From the NCBI GenBank assembly GCA_026075535.2, contig AP026545.1, forward strand, positions 9,424,001 to 9,488,000: a stretch of 64,000 nt of DNA, written 5' to 3'. Below, in pieces: positions 21,882 to 32,957 of the stretch; the first letter of the stretch is position 1; the number at the start of each line of letters is the position of its first letter. The stretch comes from Tricholoma matsutake. Its lineage: Eukaryota; Basidiomycota; Agaricomycetes; Agaricales; Tricholomataceae. The notes below the pieces were generated by a model. That model did no database searches. It was given only the letters and a program-made list of their open reading frames with translations, and was not told the DNA's origin. Both the position numbers and the translations under genes were made by a program.

Positions 21882-24800
21882 CTAAGTTTGAACCTCAAAA
21901 GTAATTCTGAGAGAGTCTCTAAATTTCCTGAATAGAATGGTGCCAAGGTTCATTGTGAACATGTCAGCCAGATTATCACTTCCAGGAATGAAAATGACTG
22001 TGACTTTGTCATTTTCTATGCATTCACGGGTGTAGTGGTAGCAAATGTCTATGTGTTTAGTCCTCCTTTCCTGAACTGGATTTGATCTGATAAAGATGGA
22101 TCCCTGATTGTCAGCACAGATTGGTACATGCTTCAGTATATATCCAAGTTCCTGGAATAGGGACTCTATCCACACTATCTGCCGACAGGTGTCAGAGAGA
22201 GCCATATATTTGGCTTCTGTGGATGACAGTGCTACAGTTTTTTGTAAACAGGATTGCCAGCACACAATGCCACTTGCTAAAGTAGCAAAGTAACCTGTTG
22301 TAGATTGGTGCTTGATAGTGTCAGCTGCCCAATCAGAATCTGTGAAGGCTTGTAGCCCTTCAGATTTCTTTCCATCATAGACAAGATTATATATCTGGGT
22401 TCCCACCAGATAGCACATGATGTACATTGCTTTGTCTAGATGTTCTTGGCTAGGATTAGCTGAGAATTGTGACATCTTGATTACCATGTAAGTGATATCA
22501 GGTCATGTTCTGAGCATCAGATACAATAAAGATTTGATCACAGACTGATATTTTGATCTAAGTGCTGCATTTGGCATTGCTGTGTTTTCCGACGGTTTGT
22601 AACCAGTCAGGAGTGGAGTGGGGGCAGCTTTGGCATTTGTCATCTCGAACCTCTTGAGCACTTTGGCGAGATATTCAGTTTGATCAAGTTTGACTTTGCT
22701 TGCAGTCTGGGTGATGTGCATGCCTAAGAATTCTGTGACTTTTTCAGTACTACGGTACTCCCAATGCTTCAGACAAGCATTCTTCTTTTCATCCACAAGT
22801 TTCTTGTTCTTCCCCATGAACAAGCCATCATCAACATAGACCAGTGAAATAACAATGCTGCCTGTCTTAGGATCCTTGTGTATGAAAATGCCAGCATCAG
22901 AGCTGGCATGCACAAACCCAATGGTGCACATAAATGCCTCTAGCTCTTTCCACCATGCAAGTGAAGCCTGTTTTAGGCCATACAATGCTCAGCGTAAGTG
23001 CATTACTTTGCACTCTTTTCTCTTGAGTCTGAAACCCTTGGGTTGATCCATGTAGATCTCCTCATCTAGTTTGCCATACAAAAATGCAGTTTTTACATCT
23101 AGACCAGTCATATACATGCCTTCTAGAGATGCAAGTGCAAACATGAGGCGTATGGTCTTGTAGCGGACTACTGGTGAGAAAATCTCATCAAAGTCAATGC
23201 CTTTGACTTGTGAAAAGCCTTTGGCCATGAGTCTGACTCATTTTCTTCCATCCAATTTCATGGAGAAAACCCATCTGTTTTTGATCATTTTTCGACCATG
23301 TGGAAGATCGATGATTTCATAGACTTGTTGCTTGTGAAGAGCCTCTAATTCTTCATGACAAGCTTGTTTCCACTCATTTTTCTGCTGCCATGGTAGGCAC
23401 ACAATATCATGAAATTGGTTTGGAACTTGGCTTATTCCACTCGATGGTGTGACTGCTTTTGACAACAGCCAGCAGATAAGCTCATCTCCTCCTTCCTTGG
23501 TTATCTTTTTAATATAACCTGCTTTGTCCAGTTCCCCCATTGGGTAATATTATTGGAATCAGGCACACTCTCATGGGGTGCTGAACTCGGTCCAGTTACC
23601 AGTTCTTGCTGTTGAGGTTGTGGTCATGTTCAGTTATGATCTGAATCTTGACCCACAGATCTCTTCCCATATCGATCATGCGCAATGTCTCTCTCTATGT
23701 CAGAGGGGAGTCGCTTCTCTCCATAGGTATTGCTGGGACGGTTTGGGATGTTCCTCTGCCTGCCTGATCAATGGGGCAATTGCTGCCATTCCTGTTGATC
23801 ATCACGTCTTGGACAAAAGTCCTCAGTGGTTACTGGAGGCGGCGGAGGAGGAGCATCAGTTGCATCATCATTCGCCTTTTGCTTGCTTGGTACATCATCA
23901 TCATCATCATTTTCTGATGATGGAGGAAGGGGCAGATTTTGTGGCAGTATAGACTCATCGCCATCCGTTCCAGATGAGTGGTTGTCATCTTCTGGTTCTG
24001 GAGGTGGAAAATCACCAAGGTCTGTCTTGGCAGGAGTTTTAGCTCTGGGACAGCATGGGAACAATGTTTCATCAAATAGTGCTGTAGCACCAATGAATAT
24101 TGCGCCACTAAGTTGCATGAAATGGTATGCTTTAATGCCATCTTCTAATCCAAGGTATGTCATTAACTCCGATTGAGGAGCTAATGTGGTTGGACATTTC
24201 TCCTTGGGTAGATAGATGTAAGCACTGCAACTGAAGACCTTCAGATTGTTTAGATCTGGGCAGACCTTCATCAGGTCCTCAAAAGGTGTCAGCCATTTCA
24301 GGCGCCTTATTGGGGTTCGGTTGTATAGGTGTGTTGCATGTTCAATGCAAAATTCCCACCATGATTGTGGTAGACAAGCGGTAAATTGCAGGGTTTGTGA
24401 CTTTTCCATTATTGTCCTTATGGCACGCTCTGTGCACCTGTTCTGTTGGTGAACATGGGGTGCAGACATCTCTATTTTGATGCCAAAATCCTTGAGCATA
24501 TTTTGTAGCTCACGATCTTTGAACTCCTCCCCTGGATCAACACGCCAGCACTTGATTGTAGCATCATACTGGGTCAAAGCCATTGCCTGAAATTGTCTAA
24601 TCGCTGCAGCAGCATCAGACTTCTTTCTAAGGCACTGGACCCAGATATGTGACGTCTTGTCATCCAGAAATACAATAAAGTATTTATGTTTGTGGTATGA
24701 TAGTACTGTGAGTTCCTTTAGATTGGAATGTATTAATTCAAAGGGTTTCTCTGCACATGAATTTGATTCAGGAAAAGATTTTGATGTCATTTTCCCTTCA

Positions 24801-25888
24801 GTGCACCCTGGACATATAATTTTGTCTTTAGGAATAATTAAATTCCTTGGGAATTTTATGGTGCTGTTAGGCATTTTCCCTAGCGCTTCCTTGGATGGGT
24901 GTCCAAGTTGCCTATGCCAAGTCAAGTAGTCAGCAATATACATGGTCGTGACATTGACCCTCTTGGTGCTTAATATATGAGTCTGAGCCCAATAAATTGT
25001 GTCATGTCTCCTAAGAGGGACACAATCCATAATTGGGTTTCCTTTCTTGAAAAATGAAATGTGTGCGGAGGAACCATGCACATCACTTCTGTCTTGTAAA
25101 AAGATGCCCATTGACAGTAATTGAGTATTACAGTTGGGTATGTAGTAGATGGGGTATAATCGTGTTTCACGCATCTCTGACTTCCTGTGACATACTACCT
25201 GATGTCTGATGAAGACTGCTCCTTTTCCTACTATATGAGTAGTACCCATGGCTGTTTGAACCAGGGTAGAGTCCTTTCTCAATAAAGGCTCATAAGAAGC
25301 AAAATCTTTCAGTTCACCAGTGAAGTGTTTTGATGTGCCTGAATCCATGATCCAGTCAGCACCTTTCTTACAATTTCCATTTGCACACATAACACATATA
25401 TTAAGATCTAAATAGTTCCATGATACATTTAATAGCAGTAAAATTTCACATGAAAAGTTTGCTGTAATCATTGGAATATTAATCTTTGTGCTTGCAGCAG
25501 GGAAAAGGACTGACCTGTCATCATATCCTCCTGTTTCAAGCAGTTTATCGATGAGCATCTCATCAACAGCTTTCCACGTTTCCTCATCAGAGACTGGAGG
25601 TTCAGATCCAAGGGAGATGATGTCGTCTTCTACCTCCACAATCCTTGGTTCTGGTTCGACCCTCCTCCTCTTACTTTCTTGCACCATTAGGTGCTCTTCC
25701 AGTGGTCGCAGATTTTTTGCGCTGCATGGAAGATGCATTTGCTCGAGGGTGTCTCGAGCTTGCTGATATTTGGCGTAAACCAAATGAGAGGTAGAGGCTG
25801 CACCCGTATATGCCTGTGCATGCAGTCGGCAGCAAGGATCCCTTGTGGGAGTGTGGTCGTGCTTTTCGATGCGCTGAATGAGCAGCAT
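21882..25888 (-). pseudogene. Copia pol: protease, integrase, reverse transcriptase, RNase H
   Basis: Read right to left, the protease motif MDSGTSKHF lies near 25340 and a GAG-pre-integrase zinc region (WHRQLGHPSKEALG, CPGCTEGK) near 24800-24900. The integrase core follows (VDPGEEF, HVHQQNRCTERAIRTI), then RT (AGYIKKI, VKTAFLYGKLDEEIYM, VYVDDGLF) and RNase H (SDSDWAAD-like FTDSDWAADT, SSTEAKYMAL). RT keeps its YVDD. Three stops interrupt the frame, at 23238, 22989 and 22503. Each is TGA where arginine is expected (GRK-stop-VRL, LR-stop-ALYGLKQ, LRT-stop-PDI). The integrase lacks the usual G in NGRTE-type sequences. Confidence 0.9.
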
Positions 25889-25993
25889 CAGCAGTATGAT
25901 GGTGCCATAACCATTTATGGTGGTAAAGGCACTGGAGGTGAGGTGGGTATGTTTCTCTTTAGGCTTTTCCTCCTTAGTCTTTTTGTCCCCGCA

Positions 25994-26737
25994 TCATCCA
26001 CATTTTCGGGACAAATTTCCATTGTTGTTTTGCCCTTCTTTGGGCTGCCATTTGGGGTTTCCCCTTTTGCATTTGATAGTGGAAAGCTTGGTGGCCTGAG
26101 GCAGGCTGGTAGGCTTCCCAACTGCCATGCACCTTGAGGCTTCAGCAACAATGGAGTCCTTGACATGTTTAAACGTCAAGGCACTAGTAGTGGTCATGTT
26201 AAGGACCATGGCGGACAAAGAATCATACTCGCATGGCATCACAGCAAGTAGGATCATCGCCTGAACTAGTTCGGGGATGGCAATGTTGGCAGCCGTGAGG
26301 TGCTCAAACTTGTCAGCCATCTTAGCAATCTCTGGCGCAGGATTCGCAGCTGGAATTTTGATTGCTATTGCAGACCTAAAGTCTGCAAAGACTTGGGAGG
26401 GGCCATCGACACCATAATTGGTGTGAATGAGGTCCCACACCTCCTCAGCAGTGTCCTTGGTGTTGGCATGCTGCCAAATGGAGGGGGCCAGGTGGAGCAC
26501 TAGGCTACCAATAGCCTGGTCATTTTTGTTGCTCCAGGTCTGGAGCTTGGCATTAGCATCCGCTATGAGAGTAGCATTTGTTGCTGTCAAAGGAGGTGCC
26601 AGAGGTGGCTTTATTTCTGCCCCACTAGTTATCTGCCAGAGGCCCTGAGACCTGAGCCATGCCTTCATGGAGTCAGCCCATTGAATGTAATTTGAGCCAT
26701 CGAAAGTGTGTATGAGTTTTTCAAGGGTTGAAGACAT
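25994..26737 (-). pseudogene. Copia gag (UBN2-type), ending at a stop inside the zinc knuckle
   Basis: The start MSSTLEKLIHTFDGSNYIQW is chosen because sequence upstream belongs to the leader and the inserted element. The frame shows the gag_pre/UBN2 pattern (WADSMKAWLRSQGLW, DTAEEVWDLIHTNYG, GPSQVFADF). It runs into RKCG then TGA then CG at 25994, where a zinc knuckle would read RKCGRRGH or similar. Gag packages the element RNA. The stop is the CGA-to-TGA type seen throughout this element. Confidence 0.85.
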
Positions 26738-27048
26738 GATTTTGTGGTGGCAGCTGTTATAAGTGCTCAATGAGTCTTTTATCAAGTACTCCTCCACCTA
26801 TTCCGGTCAGATTCCAGTCAGAATGTCCATTCCGATTGGAATTTCTGGAATTCCGGTCAATTCCATTTACATATATTTTTCTCACAATTCATAATTCCGG
26901 TCAGACTGGGGGGTCAATTTTACCTCTGGAATCCCTGGAATCTACCCGGACTCATTTTTACCTGGAATAGTTGGATCAACCAGATGCATGGCACTAGCAT
27001 AACCGGAATAACCGGAATGCATGTGCTTTCCCAAATAAAATTTCAATG

Positions 27049-27121
27049 TGCAACAAGAATTGAACACTCAACCTTGGGTCTGCACACATAACAGCATGCT
27101 TAACCACTGAGCTACCAGGTC
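27049..27121 (-). other. tRNA-like unit, outward-facing (element 1, left)
   Basis: On the minus strand TAGCTCAGTGGTTAAGC fits a tRNA D-arm/A box, and GTGTTCAATTC fits a T-arm/B box about 36 bases further on. AAATTTTATTT follows about 10 bases after, giving a possible Pol III stop. Acceptor pairing is poor, so it is a tRNA-derived relic and not a working tRNA gene. It points towards the left end of its element. Confidence 0.65.
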
Positions 27122-27662
27122 ATTATTCATCTACATACATCTAATGCTTTTATTACCCAACCAAGGTGCATAGTTACAGCCATTAACACATATGCACACA
27201 TGCATATTGCATGACACATGACATGTGACTGCCAGCTCACAACCACCACCACCATCATCAAGGCCGCCTCCTCCTCCTCTCCACTCTACCACCACCACTG
27301 CATGCGCACCCACCACCACCATTCCCACGCCCACTCCCACCATCACCACCACCTTCAAATGAGCCGACTGGACAGAATGTGGGCCCAAATGATGCAGATA
27401 AGTATGTTTTTTTTTGTTTGCTTTTTGTTTTTATAAACTAACTAACCTTTTTTTTAGCTTTCTAGGTTATAATCTACTGGCAACAATGCCACCACCTGCA
27501 AACGAGCCAACACAGGCCCAAATGATGCAGATTGCGTTGTTTGGGCCCTATGTAAGTTTTTTTCATTTGGTTTTTGTTTTAATAAACTAACTAACTCATT
27601 TTTTTAGTTTTCTAGGTTATAATCTACTAGTAACGATGCCACCACCACAAACGAGCCAACAC

Positions 27663-27697
27663 GGGCCCAAACGATGCAGATCACATCGTTTGGGCCC
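27663..27697. repeat. Type B hairpin, CCCAAACGATG flavour
   Basis: GGGCCCAAACGATG and its complement flank a short loop. The neighbour copy at 27515-27547 has the same layout with CpG-type changes. Both are followed by CCTATGTRA and a TTTTTTTCATTTG stretch, and the whole block of about 145 bp is repeated in tandem here (about 27370, 27513 and 27660). Confidence 0.8.
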
Positions 27698-27814
27698 TAT
27701 GTGATTTTTTTTCATTTGCTTTTTGTTTTTATAAACTAACTAACTCGTTTTTTTAGTTTTCTAGGTTATAATCTACTAGTAATGACACCACCACCTGCAA
27801 ACGAGCCAACACAC

Positions 27815-28175
27815 CCACCCCACACCTGTGAGCCCCTGCTCGTAGGGTGGATCATGAGTGTGTGCAGGCAACAACAACAATGACACCACCGTCTACCAGC
27901 ACCAGAACCCCCCAGAATGCAAAGCATGGCTGCCAACGATGATGGAAAATGACGACAGGGCCAACAACACACCACCCACCCCCAGCCTCATGAGCAACTG
28001 CTCGTGGGGTGGATCATGGGTGGAAGGACACCCAGGCACAACAACGACAACACACCACCCGCCCCCAGCCTCACAAGCAACTGCTCGTGGGGTGGATCAC
28101 AGGTGGAACAACAACAATGACAAGCCACCCACCTCCAGCCTCACGAGCAACTGCTCGTGGGGTGGATCATTGGTG
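27815..28175. repeat. Array of type A palindromes (AGCA/TGCT)
   Basis: Four copies of an imperfect palindrome occur near 27823-27850, 27990-28015, 28070-28097 and 28140-28167. The best form is CACGAGCAACTGCTCGTG, and GGGTGGATCA follows. They are spaced by CAACAACAATGACA-like low-complexity DNA. The arms vary at CG, TG and CA only, as if one CpG-containing ancestor had decayed. The array runs in the opposite orientation to those at 8-9 kb and 42-43 kb. Confidence 0.75.
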
Positions 28176-28551
28176 GAAGGACAGACAACAGCAGGGTCGT
28201 GTCCCCTCCCCCTCCCCTGCACTTTGTGTGGGGAGGGATTTTTTTTGTACTTTTAATTATTTATTAGTATTGTGCCCCCCCTCCCCTATTTTGCCTGGGG
28301 GAGGGATTTATTTCATCATTTTACCTCCCCCCTCGTGTTCGGCACAAGGGGTTAGCTTTTTATGTACATGAATAAAACTCCCTCTCGCATCTTGTGAGAG
28401 GGAGGATTTTTTGTTTATGTATATAATCACAATCATGCCCACTCCCTTGCATTCAATGTGAGGGATGTGGTTAATTAAAAAATTTTGATCTTAACTACTT
28501 TGAAAAAAATTAGAGTGTCATGAATAAACATTATATTACTAACTAATAATT

Positions 28552-28642
28552 CTCCTGTGGCTCAACTGGTTAAGCACACATGTTTGGTTTGTCATGTGAT
28601 CACTCTAATCAAGATGTCTTGAGTTCAATTCTTACTCTGCAC
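28552..28642 (+). other. tRNA-like unit, outward-facing (element 1, right)
   Basis: TGGCTCAACTGGTTAAGC fits an A box and GAGTTCAATTC a B box. TTTT follows at about 28650. The spacing between boxes is longer than usual, as in a tRNA gene with intron or long variable arm. It points to the right end of its element. A close relative lies at 40912-41001. Confidence 0.65.
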
Positions 28643-29015
28643 AAATATATTTTGTAGGCACTTTGACAACTTAAGACTTGAAATTTGACTATCCATTAGG
28701 GTATATACTCTAAGTTGAGCATTTGGAGTAACTAGAATTTGGTCAGAATAACTGGAATCCAGTGGAATCCAGTTGGAATAACCAGAATCCACTGGACTCC
28801 GGTGAGTCTGATCGGAATAGGTGGAGGAGTGTAAATTACTGCTTTTATCCAAGAAAACACATTTAACAATCTCAGGAAAAAACACTCCTTCAGAGTGGTT
28901 AACCCTAGTCAACCTAGGTTTGAAGTGCAGCTCACGAAGAGCACAAGGTTATAATTTGGAGACGATGAAGTCAACGTCATTTGCAGCCAATTAAGGCACA
29001 TTCATGACGTGCCCA

Positions 29016-29030
29016 GCAGGGCTCATAACC
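29016..29030 (-). other. Copia primer-binding site, matches anticodon arm of initiator tRNA-Met
   Basis: GCAGGGCTCATAACC lies directly against the right (5') LTR on the plus strand. It equals the anticodon-stem and CAT-anticodon segment of fungal initiator tRNA-Met as I know it. On the element's own strand it is therefore complementary to an internal part of that tRNA, not to its 3' end. This is the half-tRNA priming arrangement known for Drosophila copia and yeast Ty5. Confidence 0.75.
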
Positions 29031-29320
29031 TGTTGGGGCAGACTATATACGCTGCACAGGGGAAGAGACAACACATTCCTTACAACCTACCTGGGGTTTA
29101 GTTAGACTTACAGCTAGGGTTAGCAGAGGTAAGAACACTATATTCCTACTACAGTACAGGTTCTCCTTATATACATAATAGTAAGGATATCACATGACTC
29201 CAGAGGAATATGCATATGAAACATGTATCAATATTGGTAATTAATGTGGGAGAATATGTACATGCAACAATATTGGTAATTAATGTGGGAGAATATGCAC
29301 ATGCAACAATATTTTCAACA
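29031..29320 (-). repeat. Copia 5' LTR, 290 bp
   Basis: It starts TGTTGGGGCAGAC and ends TTTTCAACA, followed by the GATCC duplication. Near its end the unit containing GTGGGAGAATATGYACATGC is present twice in tandem, against once in the partner LTR. It should hold the promoter of the element, reading leftward. A TATATACATAATAG segment is present. Confidence 0.93.
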
Positions 29321-30402
29321 GATCCTCTGTGCCCCAACATCATTCACAATGTTTGCAACTTCATCACCACAAATCTGTCTCTGCCATGCTTCTGGAGAAT
29401 AGCCAACAATGCTGATAAGTCTCAACAGATATTTTTCTGCACAGAAGACTGTGATTTGAATGAGTTGAAAAATGAGCTGACCAAAATCTTTGATGACAGG
29501 GGAATCGCTTCCTCATGGATAGGCACTAGCTCAAAACATATCACTTTTAATTTCCTTGACTGCTCCAACATCAAACACATCTCTCAACATCTTCCATGTA
29601 TTCACAGTATCATGTACTATCCCAATCACCCCCATTTTGTCTTGCCTATCCTATTATGGTCTGGAGGTTGCCATCCTGAACATCAGCTCTTTCTCCACCA
29701 CCCTCTCTGACATTGACTCATACATCCAGACTTTGTATGGCAATGATGCTATCTGTCATAGCAGGTTGGCGTTTGATGGCAACATTTACTGCATTGTTCT
29801 CAAGGATTGGCCATTGACTCAGCACTTCCTTACTGACCCCTTCAATGCTTTCTGATCTCACCTGTTCTATGACAGACTGGGAGTGAATTGTATCCCAACT
29901 CTCCTCTATCTTCTCAATTCCATGGGTATTCCCCCTCCTACTCAACAGCAGTTTTATGCTCAGTCTGCTCAAAATGACTCTGCTATTGTTCAAAAAGAGA
30001 TTGAAGAAGTACAAACTATTGCCACCAACACTGCTGATCAATACACCTCTCTTTATGACCAACAACACAACCTTATCATCACCATACAAACTAACCTCCA
30101 TGCTGTTGGAAGTGCAATGTCGATGATGACCATATCCACCAGCACCCAGAGCTGTCTTTTGGCAGCACAAAACCACCTTTCCAACCTACAGCATGATTAC
30201 TCCACCCACAATTTCCTTGCCCCTTACTTCTGACCCAGCTCAACAACAAACATTACATGCTGACCTTGTCTCTCTCCAGTCTCCAATCTCTCACATGGAA
30301 CATGAGGTTGAATACCTTGAGACTGAACTGTCCTCCATTCACTCATCCCTTCTATGCTCCATTCAGCTTCTTGCCAGCCTCCCTCCTCCACCCCCTCCTT
30401 GA
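29321..30402 (+). pseudogene. LINE ORF1, 3' part
   Basis: The frame carried over from 21588 resumes with LCPNIIHNVCNFITTN. It shifts near 29640-29660 (YGLEVAILNISSFSTTLSD in the next frame), meets TGA at about 29852, and continues with a Gln/Ser/Asn-rich, coiled-coil-like stretch (QKEIEEVQTIATNTADQY, HEVEYLETELSSIHSS). It closes with a proline run near 30390. The coiled coil suggests the multimerisation part of a LINE ORF1 protein. At least two frame breaks make it non-functional. Confidence 0.55.
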
Positions 30403-30578
30403 CATTTGCCATGCCCCTCTACCTCCCCCTCCCCCTCCTCACCTGTGTCCACCACAGCTGATCTTTCACCAATGGTACAGATGTTACATGCAGCTATGTC
30501 ATGGGGTTTTTCTGCTAAACCACCTTCTCCAGCATCGGCCACCTCAATGACTCCTTCACTGTTGCTGATGCCATCTAA

Positions 30579-31459
30579 TTGTGGTTGCATAAAGATCCTT
30601 TTCAGCATAACACCATGCATAGTACTATATGTAATGTACCATTGTTGTTTGTGTGCCTCATATTATTCATCTTGTTGCTCCCACATACTGCAGCTGTTCG
30701 ACCTTTCACTACCTTGTCCATCAATACTAACAACCTTGCAGACCTGGCAAAATTGAATCTTGTACACACTGCTGTTCACTCTGTGAAACCACATGCACTG
30801 GTGATCACAGAGACAAAAACACACACTCAGGCTGCCTCACATCTGCATCTTGATTCTGAATATCAATTCTATGAGATGGTTGGTCCACATTCTTCTCCTT
30901 CTCACCCTCCCAAGTGGGGGGCCATCCTTGGAGTTTCAAAGGCATTCCATTCACAGCTGGTGCCAACACCATTTGGAGTCCTACAGCATTGTGTTGTTAT
31001 TGTTGATGTCATAATACCTACCACAAATGGCTCCAGATTTCCTTGTCACCTCTTTGCTGTATATGCTCTGTGGGATCACAGGATACCTGACATTGGGCCT
31101 TTTTGGCAGGCAATGATAGAGGCTTGTAATTCCTCCCCTTTCCCCTGGTCAGCAACTGGCAATTTCAATGCCACTCAGGTGGCATGTGAGACCTCCTCCC
31201 TTTCTCCATCATCTATCAACTGCAATTGTTATTCATCCTTCCTCTGTGAATCGTGTGCCCATGACTTGTGGAATGATCAGCCTGATCAAAACACACACCA
31301 TCACTACACTTATCATAACATTTTTGGCAGTTCTATCATTGATCATGCTGCCCATTCTATTCAGGGCATACTTGAGGGCTCCATTGAAGTTGCTCCATAT
31401 TTTATTAGCGCACAGATCATCACCCCATTTTCATCACAATTGTGTTTGACTCTCCTCAC
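30579..31459 (+). pseudogene. LINE ORF2, APE-type endonuclease domain, cut by insertion
   Basis: TLSINTNNLADLAKLN near 30712 corresponds to the first strand of the exonuclease-endonuclease-phosphatase fold. ALVITETKTHTQ corresponds to the metal-binding glutamate motif. ATGNFNAT near 31156 is the altered GDFNA motif, with Asn for the catalytic-site Asp. This domain nicks the target DNA during target-primed reverse transcription. The frame ends at the hAT-like element inserted at 31460; the target duplication CTCCTCAC is 31452-31459. Confidence 0.75.
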
Positions 31460-32949
31460 TAGTGTTTAAGGGTCTGGTTCGGTCCATCTCAATGCCCAGC
31501 TCACCAAGACTGGTTGCCTCCAAAGGACCAGTTTTAACTGGTTTTACTGGTGCTTTTCTGAGTATAGCTTAATTCTATTATATACTAACTACATTTACAT
31601 GCTGCAAGCAGTTTCTCGCAGCTGTGGTGTATGAGAATGAAAATGAAAATGAAAAATGAAATAGAAAATGAAATAGAAAAAAGAAATGGCCCCACCATCT
31701 TGTGTTTGTAGTGAGGGTGGATGTCCTGCATTCCTGCATGTCATCATCCCCAGTGTTCATCATCCCTGGTGTTCGTCATCCCCTGTGTTCATTGTCCCTG
31801 CCACCTGTCATCATCCCCAGCATTCATCCCTGCTATTTGTTGTAGCCAGTGTTCATCCTCCCTGTCATTCATCCTCCCTGGTGTTTATTGGCATGGCTGT
31901 TCATTGGTGCAGCTGTTTTTTGTCGCAGCTGTACCTGCAGTTTGTCATCCTGGCTGTTTGTTGTCCCCCATTCATGGCTAAGATTGTTGTCAGCACCTCC
32001 AATTCCCCCTACAAGCAGTGGCTCGTAGGCAGGTTGGTGGTGCTTGTGATGTGGCAGTGGTGGCAGCCAACATTGCTGGTGGGAGGGTGGGGCTTGGTGT
32101 CCATTGCCATGTAAGAACAGAACCCATTGCTGCCCTGCAAGCAGAGGCTTGCAGCAGTGGCATAGGGCATGAGGAGGGGAAGGAGAGGGCATGGGTGTGT
32201 CCATTGTTAGGTGGGAGCTGTCTTTATCAAAAGTAAGTTAGTAAAAGAAATAAATCAGATATAAAAAAACATACCATGAGGCCCAAACAATGATGAGCAT
32301 CATTTGGGCCCACTTTTCAGGTGCCAGTGTCGTTATCAAGATGCAAAAACCTAAAGATGAAGTAAGACAGGTAGTTAGTAAAAGAAAGAAGAAATAAACT
32401 ATAAAAACATACCCTAGGGGGCCCAAACAATAAACTAGCATCATTTGGGCCCCCTACTTTGTGTTCATTGGTTTGCATGGTCATGGTTGCAGACCAGGGT
32501 GGTGACATGGCATGATTGATATTGTGGTGGTAGATGTGGGAAGTCATTTGGCAAATGGCACCACTTTGTTTTTGGGAGCACAAACATGACCACATGGTCC
32601 ATTCACAGCCACAGTGTATATAAGTACCCACCCAAATGACTCCTTTTCCCCTGGGCTTGTTCTACTTTATGTATATATACTATAAATAGTCATAGCATAT
32701 ACTGTTATTCCTGTATTTTGTACCAACTTATACTATATATCTAGTGGTATAAACATGTCTAAAAGACTGGTTAAGACCAGTTTCAACTGGTCTTACATTG
32801 GTTTTTGTGAGTTTACAAAAGTGATCAACCAACAACTGAACTGACCTAAATATGGGGTGAACTGAGACTGATGGTTTGGTCCCTTACAGTTAAGTTTGGT
32901 TAAGGGTCCAGTCTTTTTCTGGTCTTATGGACTGGACCCTTGAACACTA
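31460..32949. mobile_element. hAT-like element, TAGTGTTYAAGGG family, complete copy, 1490 bp
   Basis: The ends are TAGTGTTTAAGGGTC and the complement of TAGTGTTCAAGGGTC, with a perfect 8-bp duplication CTCCTCAC (31452-31459 and 32950-32957) inside the LINE. Subterminal repeats are GACCAGTTTCAACTGGTC and GGACTGGACC-like. The interior carries AGCA/TGCT palindromes near 31604, 32008 and 32132, type B hairpins at 32281-32310 and 32417-32454, and the TATA block at 32575-32665. No transposase is encoded. It is the reference copy for the truncated ones at 8204-9660 and 34528-35832. Confidence 0.92.
32575..32665 (+). promoter_or_regulatory. Conserved TATA-containing block (copy 3)
   Basis: GACCACATGGTC, then an altered TTCACAG where other copies have TGCACAG, then CAGTGTATATAAG. 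Order and spacing match the blocks at 4648, 9277 and 35525. The block lies about 290 bp from the right end of the element, and any transcript would run through that end into the LINE. Confidence 0.4.
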
Positions 32950-32957
32950 CTCCTCAC

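Larger units (their letters stand above)
26784..28841. mobile_element. hAT-like element with paired outward tRNA-like units (element 1)
   Basis: The ends are AAGTACTCCTCCACCTATTC at the left and the complement of CAGTAATTTACACTCCTCC at the right. The flanks are an 8-bp duplication CTTTTATC (26776-26783 and 28842-28849). Subterminal arrays repeat ATTCCGGTC/GGAATCCAGT motifs. Inside lie a minus-strand tRNA-like unit (27049-27121), three GGCCCAAA hairpin zones (partial at about 27380, full at 27515 and 27663), AGCA/TGCT palindromes at 27815-28170, AT-rich spacer, and a plus-strand tRNA-like unit (28552-28642). It lies in the leader of the Copia element, between its primer site and gag. Confidence 0.85.
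21589..29320 (-). mobile_element. Ty1/Copia LTR retrotransposon inserted in the LINE
   Basis: LTRs begin TGTTGG and end CAACA, at 21589-21849 and 29031-29320, with a 5-bp target duplication GATCC at 21584-21588 and 29321-29325. The element is transcribed right to left. It has a primer-binding site next to the right LTR, gag, protease, integrase, RT and RNase H in Copia order, and a polypurine tract (CCCCCCC on the plus strand) next to the left LTR. A hAT-like element (26784-28841) sits in its leader between the primer site and gag. The internal frames are broken by TGA stops. Confidence 0.95.

Noticed and set aside
23826..24176. Plus-strand frames across Copia (for example 116 codons)
   Set aside because: They are antisense shadows of the pol gene with its characteristic motifs on the minus strand.
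27815..28175. CRISPR-like array of repeats and spacers
   Set aside because: The genome is fungal, spacers are low-complexity and related to each other, spacing is irregular, and no cas genes exist.
31686..32114. 142-codon frame rich in His/Ser/Val
   Set aside because: It comes from GTTCATCATCCCTGG-like simple repeats inside a hAT-like element and has no homologue I recognise.
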